DNA of 64,000 bases from Terribacillus halophilus (GCF_900101385.1 NZ_FMZB01000006.1:62001-126000); one strand, 5' to 3'; positions 26,769 through 35,575 are shown, counted from the stretch's first letter. Translations and numbers: made by a program. Notes: generated by a model not told the origin, from the letters alone.

Positions 26769-28331
26769 ATGGAAAATCAAAAGCGAAATGGCGGCTCGCG
26801 AAAGCCTAAAAAGGAAGAGGGTCGGGCCCTGAGATTCCTTTCTGCAATTGAACGTGCTGGGAACAAGCTTCCTGATCCATTCATGCTTTTCATTTATCTG
26901 GCAGTAATCATTGCCATTGTTTCCTGGGTCATGAGTATGCTTGGTGTATCCGTCACCACGCCTGAAAACGAGGTTGTGGAAGTAAACAACATGCTATCGA
27001 AGGAAGGATTGATTTTCGCTTTATCCTCCATGCTGGATAACTTCACTGGATTTGCTCCGCTTGGTCTTGTGCTGGTGATGATGTTTGGTATCGGACTTGC
27101 GCAGCATGTCGGATTTTTTGAGGTAGTCATGCGCGGAATGGTAGCAAATATCCCGAAAAGCTTGATCACCTATATGGTCATCTTCACGGGGGTGTTAGGA
27201 AATATTGCTTCTGATGCTTCGATGGTTATTATACCGCCGCTCGCTGCGATGATTTATTATTCCGTTGGCAAGCACCCAATTGCAGGACTTTTAACTGCCT
27301 TTGTTGCTGTATCAGCCGGATTTACAGCGAATTTCATGATTGCTGGAACAGATGTATTGTTATCTGGCATTTCAACAGAAGTCATTCAAGGGCAGTATAG
27401 TGATGCCAGAGCTGTTTCGCCGCTGGATAACTGGTACTTTATGGCTGCATCGACGATAATGCTTGTTTTTGTTGTAGCTTTCATTTCGAAGAAGTTAATT
27501 GAACCGAGGCTTGGTGAATATAATCCTGAATTCGCAGATAAGAGCATCCTGACTGCACAGATAGAGAAGCTGCGTCCAGAACAAAAACGCGGCATTCGGA
27601 ATGCATTCATAGCAGCCGGAGTTTATTTGATTCTTGTTTCCTTGCTTATTTTACCTTCCAATGGTCTTTTGCGCGGAGAAAATGGAGAAGTTCTGCAATC
27701 ACCATTTTTGAGTAATATTGTTCCGCTGATTTTAATGCTTTTCATCATTCTGGCAGTGTCGTATGGTTTTACTGCCGGTACACTCAAAAAAATCTCTGAT
27801 ATCCCAGAGAAAATGGGCGCAGCGATGAAAGAGATGTCGGGATTCATCGTGCTCGTCTTTGCTGCTGCGCAATTCATCGCATATTTTGAATGGACCAATA
27901 TCAGTACGATCATTTCGGTGAACGGCAGTATCGCTTTGGAAAACATGAATATGACGGGCATTGGGGCGATGGTGGGATTCACCATCATCTCATCTATCGT
28001 CAACTTGTTCATCACGAGCGGCTCAGCGCTTTGGGCACTGCTTGCACCGGTATTCCTTCCTATGTTTTATCAGCTGGGTTACGACCCGGCTTATACACAG
28101 GTAGCGTTCCGTATCGGGGATTCAGCTTTTAATATCCTGTCTCCAATGAATCCATATGTTGTCATGCTGCTTGGGTTCATGAAACGATATGATAAGCGCT
28201 CTGGTCTCGGTACACTTATGTCGCTGATGCTTCCGTTTGCCCTCTTGATTTTGGCTGCTTGGATCATTATGTTCGTCATATGGAGTTTGCTCGGTTTGCA
28301 AGTTGGTCCGGGTGTTGATATTCGTTTATAA
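26769..28331 (+). CDS. abgT: AbgT-family transporter
   Basis: 520 residues, about 11-13 TM segments. The N-terminus RFLSAIERAGNKLPDPFMLF and the GNIASDASMVIIPPLAAMIYY and GDSAFNILSPMNPYVVML motifs are typical of AbgT proteins. These import p-aminobenzoyl-glutamate; some members export sulfonamides. Given the adjacent hydrolase gene, import of the hydrolase substrate is more likely. Second gene of the abg operon, with a GGGGG-type ribosome site. Confidence 0.85.
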   Translation: MENQKRNGGSRKPKKEEGRALRFLSAIERAGNKLPDPFMLFIYLAVIIAIVSWVMSMLGVSVTTPENEVVEVNNMLSKEGLIFALSSMLDNFTGFAPLGLVLVMMFGIGLAQHVGFFEVVMRGMVANIPKSLITYMVIFTGVLGNIASDASMVIIPPLAAMIYYSVGKHPIAGLLTAFVAVSAGFTANFMIAGTDVLLSGISTEVIQGQYSDARAVSPLDNWYFMAASTIMLVFVVAFISKKLIEPRLGEYNPEFADKSILTAQIEKLRPEQKRGIRNAFIAAGVYLILVSLLILPSNGLLRGENGEVLQSPFLSNIVPLILMLFIILAVSYGFTAGTLKKISDIPEKMGAAMKEMSGFIVLVFAAAQFIAYFEWTNISTIISVNGSIALENMNMTGIGAMVGFTIISSIVNLFITSGSALWALLAPVFLPMFYQLGYDPAYTQVAFRIGDSAFNILSPMNPYVVMLLGFMKRYDKRSGLGTLMSLMLPFALLILAAWIIMFVIWSLLGLQVGPGVDIRL

Positions 28332-28356
28332 GAAAATTTTGAGGCTTCCTTTTTTA

Positions 28357-28385
28357 TTGACGTTTTCTTTTGGATACGATAAATT
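28357..28385 (+). promoter_or_regulatory. Promoter of the nitroreductase gene
   Basis: TTGACG (28357-28362), 17-nt spacer, TAAATT (28380-28385): a good SigA promoter. Confidence 0.65.
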
Positions 28386-28387
28386 GA

Positions 28388-28401
28388 TTACTGAAAGTAA
28401 C
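28388..28401. promoter_or_regulatory. Operator-like dyad at the nitroreductase start site
   Basis: TTACTGAAAGTAAC lies just downstream of the -10. Twelve of 14 bases match TTACGAAAAGTAAC at 34987-35000 in the promoter of the HxlR regulator gene, so both are probably sites for that regulator. Confidence 0.55.
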
Positions 28402-28483
28402 TCGATTATTTTGGATAACTAATAGAGGCTTACCTATTCGGGTATGCTATCAAGCGGTACTACAATTTTTGGAGGGATATATA

Positions 28484-29083
28484 ATGACTCAGGATTTTTT
28501 CAAAGCATTGGAAAACAGAAGGTCCATTTATGGACTAGCAAAAGAATCTCCGGTTTCTGATGAGCGTATTCAGGAAATTGTGGAGTTTGCAGTTAAATAT
28601 ACGCCATCCGCATTCAATTCTCAAAGCACGCGTGTAGTCGTACTTCTTGGAGACAAGCATGATCGTTTCTGGGATCTTACAGAAGAGCAGCTTCGTGCAG
28701 TTGTACCGGCTGATAACTTTGCGCCGACGGAAGAAAAAATCGCTTCATTCCGCAATGGATACGGTACGGTACTATTCTTTGAAGATGAAACAGTTGTAAA
28801 AGGTCTTCAAGAGCAGTTCGCGCTATATGCGGATAACTTCCCGATCTGGTCTGAGCAGACTTCCGGTATGCATCAGCTTGTTGTCTGGACTGCTTTGGAA
28901 ATGGAAGGACTCGGTGCAAGCTTGCAGCATTATAATCCATTAGTGGATGAAGCAATTCAAAAGGAATGGGATATCCCATCCAACTGGAAACTTCGAGCGC
29001 AAATGCCTTTCGGTAAGCCGGCGATGCCAGCTGGAGATAAAGAATTCAAACCATTGGAAGAGCGTGTGAAAATCATTAAATAA
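28484..29083 (+). CDS. Nitroreductase, Frm2/Hbn1-like subgroup
   Basis: 199 residues. The opening ALENRRSIYGLAKESPVSDERI and YTPSAFNSQSTRVVVL match the nitroreductase subgroup containing yeast Frm2/Hbn1 ('fatty acid repression mutant' type). GTVLFFEDE and GLGASLQHYNP follow as in the family. It should be an FMN enzyme reducing nitro- or quinone-type compounds with NAD(P)H. ATG 28484 follows GGAGGG. The promoter carries a dyad shared with the HxlR-type regulator gene 6 kb downstream. Confidence 0.8.
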   Translation: MTQDFFKALENRRSIYGLAKESPVSDERIQEIVEFAVKYTPSAFNSQSTRVVVLLGDKHDRFWDLTEEQLRAVVPADNFAPTEEKIASFRNGYGTVLFFEDETVVKGLQEQFALYADNFPIWSEQTSGMHQLVVWTALEMEGLGASLQHYNPLVDEAIQKEWDIPSNWKLRAQMPFGKPAMPAGDKEFKPLEERVKIIK

Positions 29084-29090
29084 GGTACAC

Positions 29091-29127
29091 AAAGCGCTAT
29101 TGCCCCATCTGGACAATAGTGCTTTTC
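29091..29127 (+). terminator. Terminator after nitroreductase
   Basis: AAAGCGCTATTG and CAATAGTGCTTTT arms with one G-U pair. Confidence 0.75.
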
Positions 29128-29250
29128 TTAGGTATAATTATTTGAAAATTCTGTTACAAGTATATTACATATGTTTCTTGTCCGGGGAGCCGGGGTATAT
29201 GGTAGCTACCAACATAATCAATCCTATTAAAATGAAAGGAAGGAAGTAAA

Positions 29251-29397
29251 GTGAGTGCAAATCCATATAAGAAGTTGCAGCATGCCGGTGACTTGTCGGA
29301 TGACGAACGAGATGAAATTCTAACCACTTTGGAACGATACATGGATTACTTGCGAGACGAAATGTCGAAATCAGATGACCTTCCTGCCGTCAAATAG
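29251..29397 (+). CDS. Small charged protein, 48 aa
   Basis: GTG 29251 follows AAAGGAAGGAA. The 48-residue product is highly charged, largely helical (LSDDERDEILTTLERYMDYL), with no membrane segment. I do not recognise it. It is bounded by a terminator on each side, so it appears to be its own transcript. Function unknown. Confidence 0.5.
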   Translation: MSANPYKKLQHAGDLSDDERDEILTTLERYMDYLRDEMSKSDDLPAVK

Positions 29398-29434
29398 AAA
29401 AAGGAGTATCCCCGATAAGAGGGATACTCCTTTT
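29398..29434. terminator. Bidirectional terminator
   Basis: AAAAGGAGTATCCC-cgataaga-GGGATACTCCTTTT between the small ORF and the convergent ywkB-like gene. Confidence 0.9.
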
Positions 29435-29437
29435 GTT

Positions 29438-30415
29438 TTACATTATGGCCGTTATTAAGAATGGCAATGTAATGATAGAGAGGATTGCACTGATTACAAA
29501 GGCAGATGCAACCTCTGTTTCCAAGCTTCTGAATCGAATTGCGATCATAGATGCAACCGCAGAACCTGGGAAGGATACAAGCAATACAGCCATGACGAAA
29601 TCATCATGTTTCAAACCAAGTGCAAGCGCGATGAGAACCATTGCAAGCGGCTGAACGATTGCTTTCAAGATAGCGATCGAGAATGCGGAGAAGCTTAGTT
29701 TGATTCTGTTGATACCGATTGTAACACCGACTGCGAACAACGCAACACCGGATACGACGTCACCGATTTGATCAAGTGATTTCTCTCCCAATTCTGGTAG
29801 ATGGAAGTTAAAAACGAGTACAAGGATCAAACCGACGATCGGTACACAAGCAAGTGGCTCACTAAGACCATGCAGGATGGACTTGCCTGTCACTTTGAGA
29901 AGGCTCTCTTGTTTTTCATCGGAATTCGCATCAGTATTACGGTTACGTTCGCCGACTGTACCAAGGATGGTTGCCAATGGATCGAGCACGGCGTTTACGA
30001 TGATACCCATCAATGCAATCGGAATTGCAATTGCTTCGGCTCCAAAGATACTTCCCATAACAGGAATACCCATGAATGCGAATGTTGGCTGTGTCGAGTT
30101 CAAGGAAAACATCGTTGACTGTACAAAATCATATTTAGAAGTCCATTTAGTGATAAGAAGTACAACAACGAAGAATCCGATGACACCAATCAATAATGAT
30201 CCAAGAAATGAAGCTTTATCAAAGATCGTTTCGCGTGATGTAGTTGTAATACCTACGAATAAGTGTGCTGGTAATGCAATTTTTGTTACAAGCGTATTAA
30301 TCCCTTTAGATGTTTCTTTATTGAAAATGCCACGATTTCCGGCGATGAATCCAAGTAGGATGACGAAGAAAATCGGGACAAGTATGATGAAAATTTCACC
30401 AAAACTCATGTTCAT
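29438..30415 (-). CDS. ywkB: AEC-family transporter (YwkB-like, putative malate carrier)
   Basis: 325 residues with about ten TM helices in two bundles separated by a charged loop (residues 155-175), the auxin-efflux-carrier/AEC layout. The start is ATG 30415 or the ATG two codons later, after GAGGGAG. It follows a malic enzyme gene on the same strand, exactly the ywkA-ywkB (maeA-ywkB) order of B. subtilis. AEC proteins next to malic or malolactic enzymes carry malate, so malate or a related dicarboxylate is the inferred substrate. Confidence 0.8.
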   Translation of the reverse strand: MNMSFGEIFIILVPIFFVILLGFIAGNRGIFNKETSKGINTLVTKIALPAHLFVGITTTSRETIFDKASFLGSLLIGVIGFFVVVLLITKWTSKYDFVQSTMFSLNSTQPTFAFMGIPVMGSIFGAEAIAIPIALMGIIVNAVLDPLATILGTVGERNRNTDANSDEKQESLLKVTGKSILHGLSEPLACVPIVGLILVLVFNFHLPELGEKSLDQIGDVVSGVALFAVGVTIGINRIKLSFSAFSIAILKAIVQPLAMVLIALALGLKHDDFVMAVLLVSFPGSAVASMIAIRFRSLETEVASAFVISAILSIITLPFLITAIM

Positions 30416-30460
30416 TCCACTCCCTCAGTAGTAATGTTGCTCAAGTTGTCAAAATTAATA

Positions 30461-30491
30461 CAGGTGCCTCCTTATTGGAAGGAGTCACCTG
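30461..30491 (-). terminator. Hairpin between malic enzyme and transporter genes
   Basis: CAGGTG-CTCCTT and AAGGAG-CACCTG arms form a strong stem on the minus-strand transcript. It could partly end malic enzyme transcription or act as an intercistronic processing signal. Confidence 0.6.
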
Positions 30492-30515
30492 CACCATGAG
30501 AAATTCTTTAAAATC

Positions 30516-32207
30516 TTAGCCTCTGATGGATTTGTATTCTGGTTTCCATACAGATTTAGCGATAAGGTCTTTGATTTCTTCAGGTTTTGCATCAGATACG
30601 CCGTCTTCGATTGCAGCTTTAGCAACTGCTTCTGCAACAGCGGTTGAAACAGGTTGAAGTTCGTCGATTGCCGGAAGCAAAGAACCGCCTTGTGTGTTGC
30701 TTTCAACCATGTCCGCGATTGCGTTGGCTGCAGCAGCAAACATGGAATCAGTGATACGGCTAGCTTTCACAGCGATGGAACCAAGTCCAAGACCAGGGAA
30801 AGCAAAGGCGTTGTTCGCTTGACCGATATGGTAAGTCGTACCTTTGTATTGAACTGGATCGAACGGGCTTCCTGTTGCAATCAATGCTTTTCCGTCAGTC
30901 CACTCAAGCAAGTCTTTTGGAATTGCTTCTGCTAGTGGAGTTGGGTTGGACATAGGCATGATAACTGGATATTCTACATGTTTTGCCATTTCCTTGATGA
31001 TTTCGGCACTGAATGCACCAGCTTGTCCGGAAGTACCGATCAGGATAGTCGGTTTCACTTGGCGGATAACTTCAGCAAGTCCGATGATGCCGTCTTCTTT
31101 ATTCCAGTCTTTTACTTCATCGGTAGGACGAAGGTATGGTTTCTGGAAGTCAGCAATGCCATCCATATCATCAGTCAAAAGACCGCGTTGGTCGATCGCC
31201 CAGAAGTTTTTCAATGCATCTTCTTTGGAGATACCATCAAGTACCATTGCAGCAGCGATTTGATCGGCATTACCGATACCTGCAGAACCAGGACCGAATA
31301 CAACGACGCGCTGCTCGCTGATTGGTGTGCCGGCTACCTTGGAAGCACTCATGACAGCAGCAAGTGTGATGGCGCCAGTACCTTGAATGTCATCATTGAA
31401 AGTAAGGATCTTGTCGCTGTACTTATCGATGATGTTACGTGCATTGCGGTTACCGAAGTCTTCCCAGTGAAGAAGTACGTTAGGGAACTTCGCAACTGTT
31501 TTACTGATGAATGCATCGATGAACTGATCATATTGCTCACCGCGGACGCGTTTGTGGCGGTTACCAACATAAAGTGGGTCGTTAAGCAATGATTCGTTAT
31601 CTGTACCTGCATCAATAACTACAGGAAGTACACGGTTAGGATCGATACCAGCAGCTGCTGTGTATACAGCCAATTTGCCGATGGCGATATTCAAACCGCC
31701 GACACCCCAGTCACCTATTCCAAGAATGCTCTCAGAGTCAGTTACTACGATCAAGTCGATTTCATCTGTGTTAAGCAATGTATTGTCGTATGCTTGCTCG
31801 ATGTTGTCCGGGTTGTTGATATCAAGGTAAACACCGCCTGGACGTTGGTACTCGTGGCTGTATTCCTGGATAGCTTGTCCTACAGTCGGAGTATAAACGA
31901 CAGGAAGCATTTCGCTTAGATGATCAGTCAAAAGACGATAGTAAAGAACGACATTACGGTTGTAAAGCTGGTTCAATGTATTGTTTTTCAACAAATTGTT
32001 CGGCTGTGCATTGAACTGTTCGTAAGCACGCTTCACTTGCTCATCCAATGTCAAAACTGTCGCTGGCAAAACGCCTTCAAGACCAAGCTCTGCGCGTTCA
32101 TCTTTTGTAAAAGCGACACCTTTATTTAGAAAAGGATTTGAAATTAAGTTTTTACCTCTTAGAGAAGTGGAAATGGATCCATCTTCATTATTACGATATG
32201 TGTTCAT
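30516..32207 (-). CDS. maeA: NAD-dependent malic enzyme
   Basis: 563 residues, the length of large-subunit malic enzymes. VYTPTVGQA with the catalytic Tyr, [22 protein letters not shown], the metal-site [10 protein letters not shown] and the nucleotide loop [11 protein letters not shown] are all present. It converts malate to pyruvate and CO2 with NAD reduction; the close relative malolactic enzyme is a less likely alternative. ATG 32207 has AGGTGG 8 nt upstream. A TTGATT-N16-TAGAAT promoter lies on the minus strand (32261-32288). It is paired with the AEC carrier. Confidence 0.85.
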   Translation of the reverse strand: MNTYRNNEDGSISTSLRGKNLISNPFLNKGVAFTKDERAELGLEGVLPATVLTLDEQVKRAYEQFNAQPNNLLKNNTLNQLYNRNVVLYYRLLTDHLSEMLPVVYTPTVGQAIQEYSHEYQRPGGVYLDINNPDNIEQAYDNTLLNTDEIDLIVVTDSESILGIGDWGVGGLNIAIGKLAVYTAAAGIDPNRVLPVVIDAGTDNESLLNDPLYVGNRHKRVRGEQYDQFIDAFISKTVAKFPNVLLHWEDFGNRNARNIIDKYSDKILTFNDDIQGTGAITLAAVMSASKVAGTPISEQRVVVFGPGSAGIGNADQIAAAMVLDGISKEDALKNFWAIDQRGLLTDDMDGIADFQKPYLRPTDEVKDWNKEDGIIGLAEVIRQVKPTILIGTSGQAGAFSAEIIKEMAKHVEYPVIMPMSNPTPLAEAIPKDLLEWTDGKALIATGSPFDPVQYKGTTYHIGQANNAFAFPGLGLGSIAVKASRITDSMFAAAANAIADMVESNTQGGSLLPAIDELQPVSTAVAEAVAKAAIEDGVSDAKPEEIKDLIAKSVWKPEYKSIRG

Positions 32208-32219
32208 ATCTGATTCCAC

Positions 32220-32557
32220 CTTTTCGAATGATTACTTACCTTTTGTAACTGCCACAGACAATTCTATCACTAATCAATTGTTAATCAATTTTAACAAAGT
32301 ATTTAAAATAACTATTGCATTTATAGAGTTTGTGTGATATTTCACATACTGATTGACGTTCCGAAAAACCGCGGCATCAGAGTATTTAACAGATGTGAAA
32401 TAAATTAGATATTTACTTTATTATTGTTTTTTTTACTTAGAAAAATATACATACTGCGGGTTATCTTATCATGTTTATTTATTCTAATTATTCTGCTTTT
32501 TAATTCACAATCATCATGTTAAGCTTATTTATATATAGAAAGAAGGTGCAGTAAGGC
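32220..32557. other. AT-rich divergent promoter region
   Basis: 338 nt between the malic enzyme and D-lactate dehydrogenase genes, with no ORF. It contains the malic enzyme promoter (32261-32288, minus strand), a Rex-like dyad (32330-32347) and several AT-rich -10-like elements reading toward the dehydrogenase. Confidence 0.5.
32330..32347. promoter_or_regulatory. Rex-like redox operator candidate
   Basis: TTGTGTGATATTTCACAT matches 15 of 18 positions of the Rex consensus TTGTGAAATATTTCACAA. Rex represses fermentation and lactate genes when NADH is low, which suits the two flanking genes. Confidence 0.45.
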
Positions 32558-33919
32558 ATGGACATTGTGAAAGAACTGAGTAAGATTGTTAATCCAGGGA
32601 GAATTTCAACCGCAGCTGCGGTCATCAGTCAGCATAATCACGATGCATCCTATCACCCTGAGGCAGATCCGGATGTTGTAGTCTTTCCGGAGAATACGGA
32701 GGAAGTCAGCGCAATCGTTGCATTTGCCAGCGAACACGGAGTGCCTGTCACTCCTTTTGGGAAAGGTTCCAGCTTGGAAGGGCATGCTATTCCTTATGAA
32801 GGTGGCATATCACTGGACCTTGGGTTGATGAACGATCTGAAGGCGGTTGGAGATAGGGATGGTTATGTTGTTGTCGGAGCGGGGCTGACGCAGTTTCAGT
32901 TGAATGATGCCCTAAAGAAGCATGGATTATTCTTCAGTGTAGATCCTGGGGCTGAGGCAACACTTGGAGGGATGGCGGGTACGAATGCAAGCGGCTCGTA
33001 TACAGTGAAATACGGTACGATGCGGGATAATATACTTGATATGGAAGTAGTGTTGCCGAACGGTGAAATCATCCACACAGGTTCAAAAGCAGTGAAATCA
33101 TCTTCCGGATTGCATCTTTCGGGTATATTTGCTGGTTCGGAAGGTACTCTTGGTATCATTACGGAACTCACACTACGTGTCTATCCGATACCTGAGGCGA
33201 CAGTGGCTGCACGTGCTGTGTTCCACGATTTCGAAGAAGCCGTTACAGCTGTCGTAACACTGCGTACCGCCGGACTGGATTTGGCGCGGATTGAATTCGT
33301 GGATGCTGATTCGGTGACACATGTCAATCATTTCGCCAAAACAGCTTATATCGAACAGCCGACCATCTTTTTCGAATTGAACGGGGAGGTCGAGCATCTC
33401 CAGCATCAGCTAAAACGGATGGAGGAATTATTGAAACCTTTCGAGGTGGTCGAATTCTTGGCAGAGACAGATCAGGCAGCCCAAGAGCGATTGTGGGATG
33501 CAAGGCATAACCTTGCTTATTATTACATACAAGGGGCTCCGACGAAACAAATGCTCGTAACAGATGTATGTCTGCCTATATCTGAACTATCCGCGGCGAT
33601 TCTGCATGCAAGAAGGGCAGTGGATGAAAGCGGCTTGGAAGCTGGAATTGTAGGACATGTAGGAGATGGGAACTTTCATATCATTGCCATGGCGGATTTC
33701 GCGGATGAAAAGGAAGTGGCTGCAGCTAAACTGCTCCATGAAGCGGTTGTGGACTATGCGCTTGCACATGATGGTACTTGCACAGGTGAACATGGCGTAG
33801 GGGTCGGTAAGAAAAGATACCAATCAAGGGAACATGGTACAGCCTATGATTTGATGCGCACAATCAAACATGCGATCGATCCGCATGGCATCATGAATCC
33901 TGGCAAATTAATCGATTAA
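32558..33919 (+). CDS. FAD-linked D-lactate (glycolate oxidase-like) dehydrogenase
   Basis: 453 residues. The N-terminal FAD_binding_4 domain (PENTEEVSAIVAFA, PFGKGSSLEGHAIP, GAEATLGGMAGTNASGSYTVKYGT) is followed by the FAD-oxidase C domain with GHVGDGNFH and TCTGEHGVGVGKK. This is the GlcD/LDHD group that oxidises D-lactate or glycolate and passes electrons to quinone or cytochrome. D-lactate is the better guess because no GlcE/F partners are present. A start with AGAAGGTG precedes ATG 32558. A strong terminator follows. Confidence 0.85.
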   Translation: MDIVKELSKIVNPGRISTAAAVISQHNHDASYHPEADPDVVVFPENTEEVSAIVAFASEHGVPVTPFGKGSSLEGHAIPYEGGISLDLGLMNDLKAVGDRDGYVVVGAGLTQFQLNDALKKHGLFFSVDPGAEATLGGMAGTNASGSYTVKYGTMRDNILDMEVVLPNGEIIHTGSKAVKSSSGLHLSGIFAGSEGTLGIITELTLRVYPIPEATVAARAVFHDFEEAVTAVVTLRTAGLDLARIEFVDADSVTHVNHFAKTAYIEQPTIFFELNGEVEHLQHQLKRMEELLKPFEVVEFLAETDQAAQERLWDARHNLAYYYIQGAPTKQMLVTDVCLPISELSAAILHARRAVDESGLEAGIVGHVGDGNFHIIAMADFADEKEVAAAKLLHEAVVDYALAHDGTCTGEHGVGVGKKRYQSREHGTAYDLMRTIKHAIDPHGIMNPGKLID

Positions 33920-33923
33920 ATAA

Positions 33924-33959
33924 AAAAGAGCGTATTCCCCCTCAAGAATACGCTCTTTC
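33924..33959. terminator. Bidirectional terminator
   Basis: AAAGAGCGTATTC and GAATACGCTCTTT arms between convergent genes. Confidence 0.9.
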
Positions 33960-33963
33960 CTAT

Positions 33964-34083
33964 TTATCCTTTTTTGCTGAATAGGTCTGAAATCGCATGC
34001 ACCACTTCAATGCCTTGATATGCAAAGATGGATAGTGCGCTAACGGAAAGTGCTATGACCATGATCGCTCTTGCCACAAACAT
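33964..34083 (-). CDS. Small single-pass membrane protein, 39 aa
   Basis: The start is ATG 34083 with AAAGGAGGGG 7 nt upstream. The 39-residue product has one hydrophobic helix (about 6-26) and a charged end DLFSKKG. The much longer frame reading through from 34284 is not needed. It follows the 34137-34439 gene on the same strand by 53 nt, so the two may be cotranscribed. No family recognised. Confidence 0.6.
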   Translation of the reverse strand: MFVARAIMVIALSVSALSIFAYQGIEVVHAISDLFSKKG

Positions 34084-34136
34084 TTTCGTCCCCTCCTTTG
34101 GATTGCTAAAACAACCTAAAGCAAAAGGAGTGCTAT

Positions 34137-34439
34137 TCAGCGGTAACTCGATTGATAGAAGACGGCCAGCAGGAAATGCCGGACCGCCTGCTTGGTCTGC
34201 AACATACGTGCTTGTATCATACTTGTGGCAAGCAGTATTGGCAGAAAAGTCAGGACTGCTGTTTGTGCTATAATCGGAAGCCAATGTTTTTCATCATCCG
34301 GTAAATCGGCCTTATGGATGACAACATGCTGTGGTTGGATATCATCTGTTCCCAGATGATAAATCGGATGCAGCACCATTACTTGCAGTGTGATCGACAT
34401 CACGAGACCAATGAACAAAAGAGCAGCTTTACGTTGCAT
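34137..34439 (-). CDS. Two-helix membrane protein, unknown
   Basis: 100 residues with helices at about 5-25 and 55-75 separated by a His/Asp-rich loop (HPIYHLGTDDIQPQHVVIH). A very strong AGGAGGTGGGGAGG site precedes the ATG. It is probably an integral membrane protein; the histidine-rich loop could bind metal but this is speculation. It probably forms an operon with the 39-residue protein. Confidence 0.6.
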   Translation of the reverse strand: MQRKAALLFIGLVMSITLQVMVLHPIYHLGTDDIQPQHVVIHKADLPDDEKHWLPIIAQTAVLTFLPILLATSMIQARMLQTKQAVRHFLLAVFYQSSYR

Positions 34440-34553
34440 TTCCTCCCCACCTCCTATCCGTCATGATTTCTTAACTATATACCCGTTGCGGCAAAATGTA
34501 AATAGTTTTTTAATAATATTTTCATAATTCAGAATAGTTTACAAACAAAAAAA

Positions 34554-34575
34554 CCTGTCCTATGGCTAGGGCAGG
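34554..34575 (-). terminator. Terminator of the HxlR gene
   Basis: CCTGTCC-tatggcta-GGGCAGG followed on the minus strand by a T7 run. Confidence 0.8.
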
Positions 34576-34589
34576 CCATTTTCAGCATA

Positions 34590-34925
34590 CTATTGTTTTG
34601 TTGGGGCTGGTTCATCCGGTGTAATCCATTTCTCCGCCCATTCTCTTATGGAAGTAATCACAGGGCGCAATGCATGCCCTTTTTCTGTCAGTTCATATTC
34701 AATACGGACAGGTGTGTCCGGATATACTGTTCTTGTTGCGATACCCGCTGCTTCGAGCTCTTTGAGGCGTTCGGAAAGCAAGCGGCCGCTGATCGGAAGG
34801 GAAGATTCCAATTCGGAGAATCGCTGTGATCCTTCTAAGAGGCGGAAAATGATAAGGCCAGTCCAACGTTTGCTTAGAAGCTCCATTCCTGACTCAAAGC
34901 GTGGACATAATTCTGCAGATTTCAT
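34590..34925 (-). CDS. HxlR-family transcriptional regulator
   Basis: 111 residues, one winged-HTH (HxlR) domain: LLSKRWTGLIIFRLLEG, RFSELESSLPISGRLLSERLKELEAAGI and the wing RIEYELTEKG. Cys7 in ELCPRFE matches the conserved redox-active Cys-Pro of YodB/CatR-type quinone and diamide sensors. GAGGTGATG precedes the ATG. Its own promoter (34974-35002) contains a dyad nearly identical to one in the nitroreductase promoter, suggesting autorepression and control of that gene. Confidence 0.85.
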   Translation of the reverse strand: MKSAELCPRFESGMELLSKRWTGLIIFRLLEGSQRFSELESSLPISGRLLSERLKELEAAGIATRTVYPDTPVRIEYELTEKGHALRPVITSIREWAEKWITPDEPAPTKQ

Positions 34926-34973
34926 CTGTCATCACCTCTTCAAAAGCACTGTTTACTTAATCTTTTATGTTTC

Positions 34974-35002
34974 ATTATATATGAGGTTACGAAAAGTAAC
35001 AA
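34974..35002 (-). promoter_or_regulatory. Promoter and operator of the HxlR gene
   Basis: On the minus strand TTGTTA (35002-34997), 17 nt, TATAAT (34979-34974). The dyad GTTAC-gaaaa-GTAAC (34986-35000) overlaps the -35 and spacer, ideal for autorepression. Confidence 0.65.
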
Positions 35003-35104
35003 GTGTATTGTTCCTGATCATAGCGTATTCTATGCAGACTTTCTGGCTAATAATTATGAAAAATCTTATAATTGGATGGTGAGTATGATACAGGAGGAGA
35101 TGGA

Positions 35105-35575
35105 ATGAATCATCATCATTATATAGAATACGCATGTAAACTGGCAGTTGAAAATGTAACCAGTGGCAAGGGGGGACCCTTCGGAGCTGTGATCGTCCGA
35201 GATGGGGAAATTGTCGGTCAAGGAACGAATCTGGTGACAAGCTTGCATGATCCAACCGCGCATGCGGAAATACAGGCTATCCGGGACGCCACAAGCAATC
35301 TGGGGCATTACGAACTGGAGGAATGTATCATTTACTCCAGTTGTGAACCGTGCCCGATGTGTTTGGGAGCAATCTATTGGGCTCGTCCAAAGGCACTGTA
35401 CTTTGCATATACAAAAAAGGATGCTGCAGCAATCGGTTTTGATGATGACTTCATTTATCAGGAAATTGAAAAACCATATGAGAAACGGAAGATTCATACG
35501 GTACAGCTTCGTGATAAGGAGACATCTGATCCGATGAAAGCTTGGATGCAGCAGGAAGATAGAGCAGAATATTGA
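35105..35575 (+). CDS. guaD: Guanine deaminase
   Basis: 156 residues, the same length as B. subtilis GuaD. Cytidine-deaminase-fold zinc site: HAEIQAIRDA (His and catalytic Glu) and SSCEPCPMCLGA (PCxxC). It deaminates guanine to xanthine in purine salvage. ATG 35105 has GGAGGAG upstream, and an in-frame earlier start at 35072 is less likely. The C-terminus DPMKAWMQQEDRAEY is as in the family. Single gene with a strong terminator. Confidence 0.9.
   Translation: MNHHHYIEYACKLAVENVTSGKGGPFGAVIVRDGEIVGQGTNLVTSLHDPTAHAEIQAIRDATSNLGHYELEECIIYSSCEPCPMCLGAIYWARPKALYFAYTKKDAAAIGFDDDFIYQEIEKPYEKRKIHTVQLRDKETSDPMKAWMQQEDRAEY

Noticed and set aside
29877-30431. 184-codon plus-strand ORF
   Set aside because: Antisense to the YwkB-like transporter; its Pro/Ile/Asn-rich translation is typical of a shadow frame.
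30978-31592. 204-codon plus-strand ORF
   Set aside because: Shadow of the malic enzyme gene, whose coding evidence is overwhelming.
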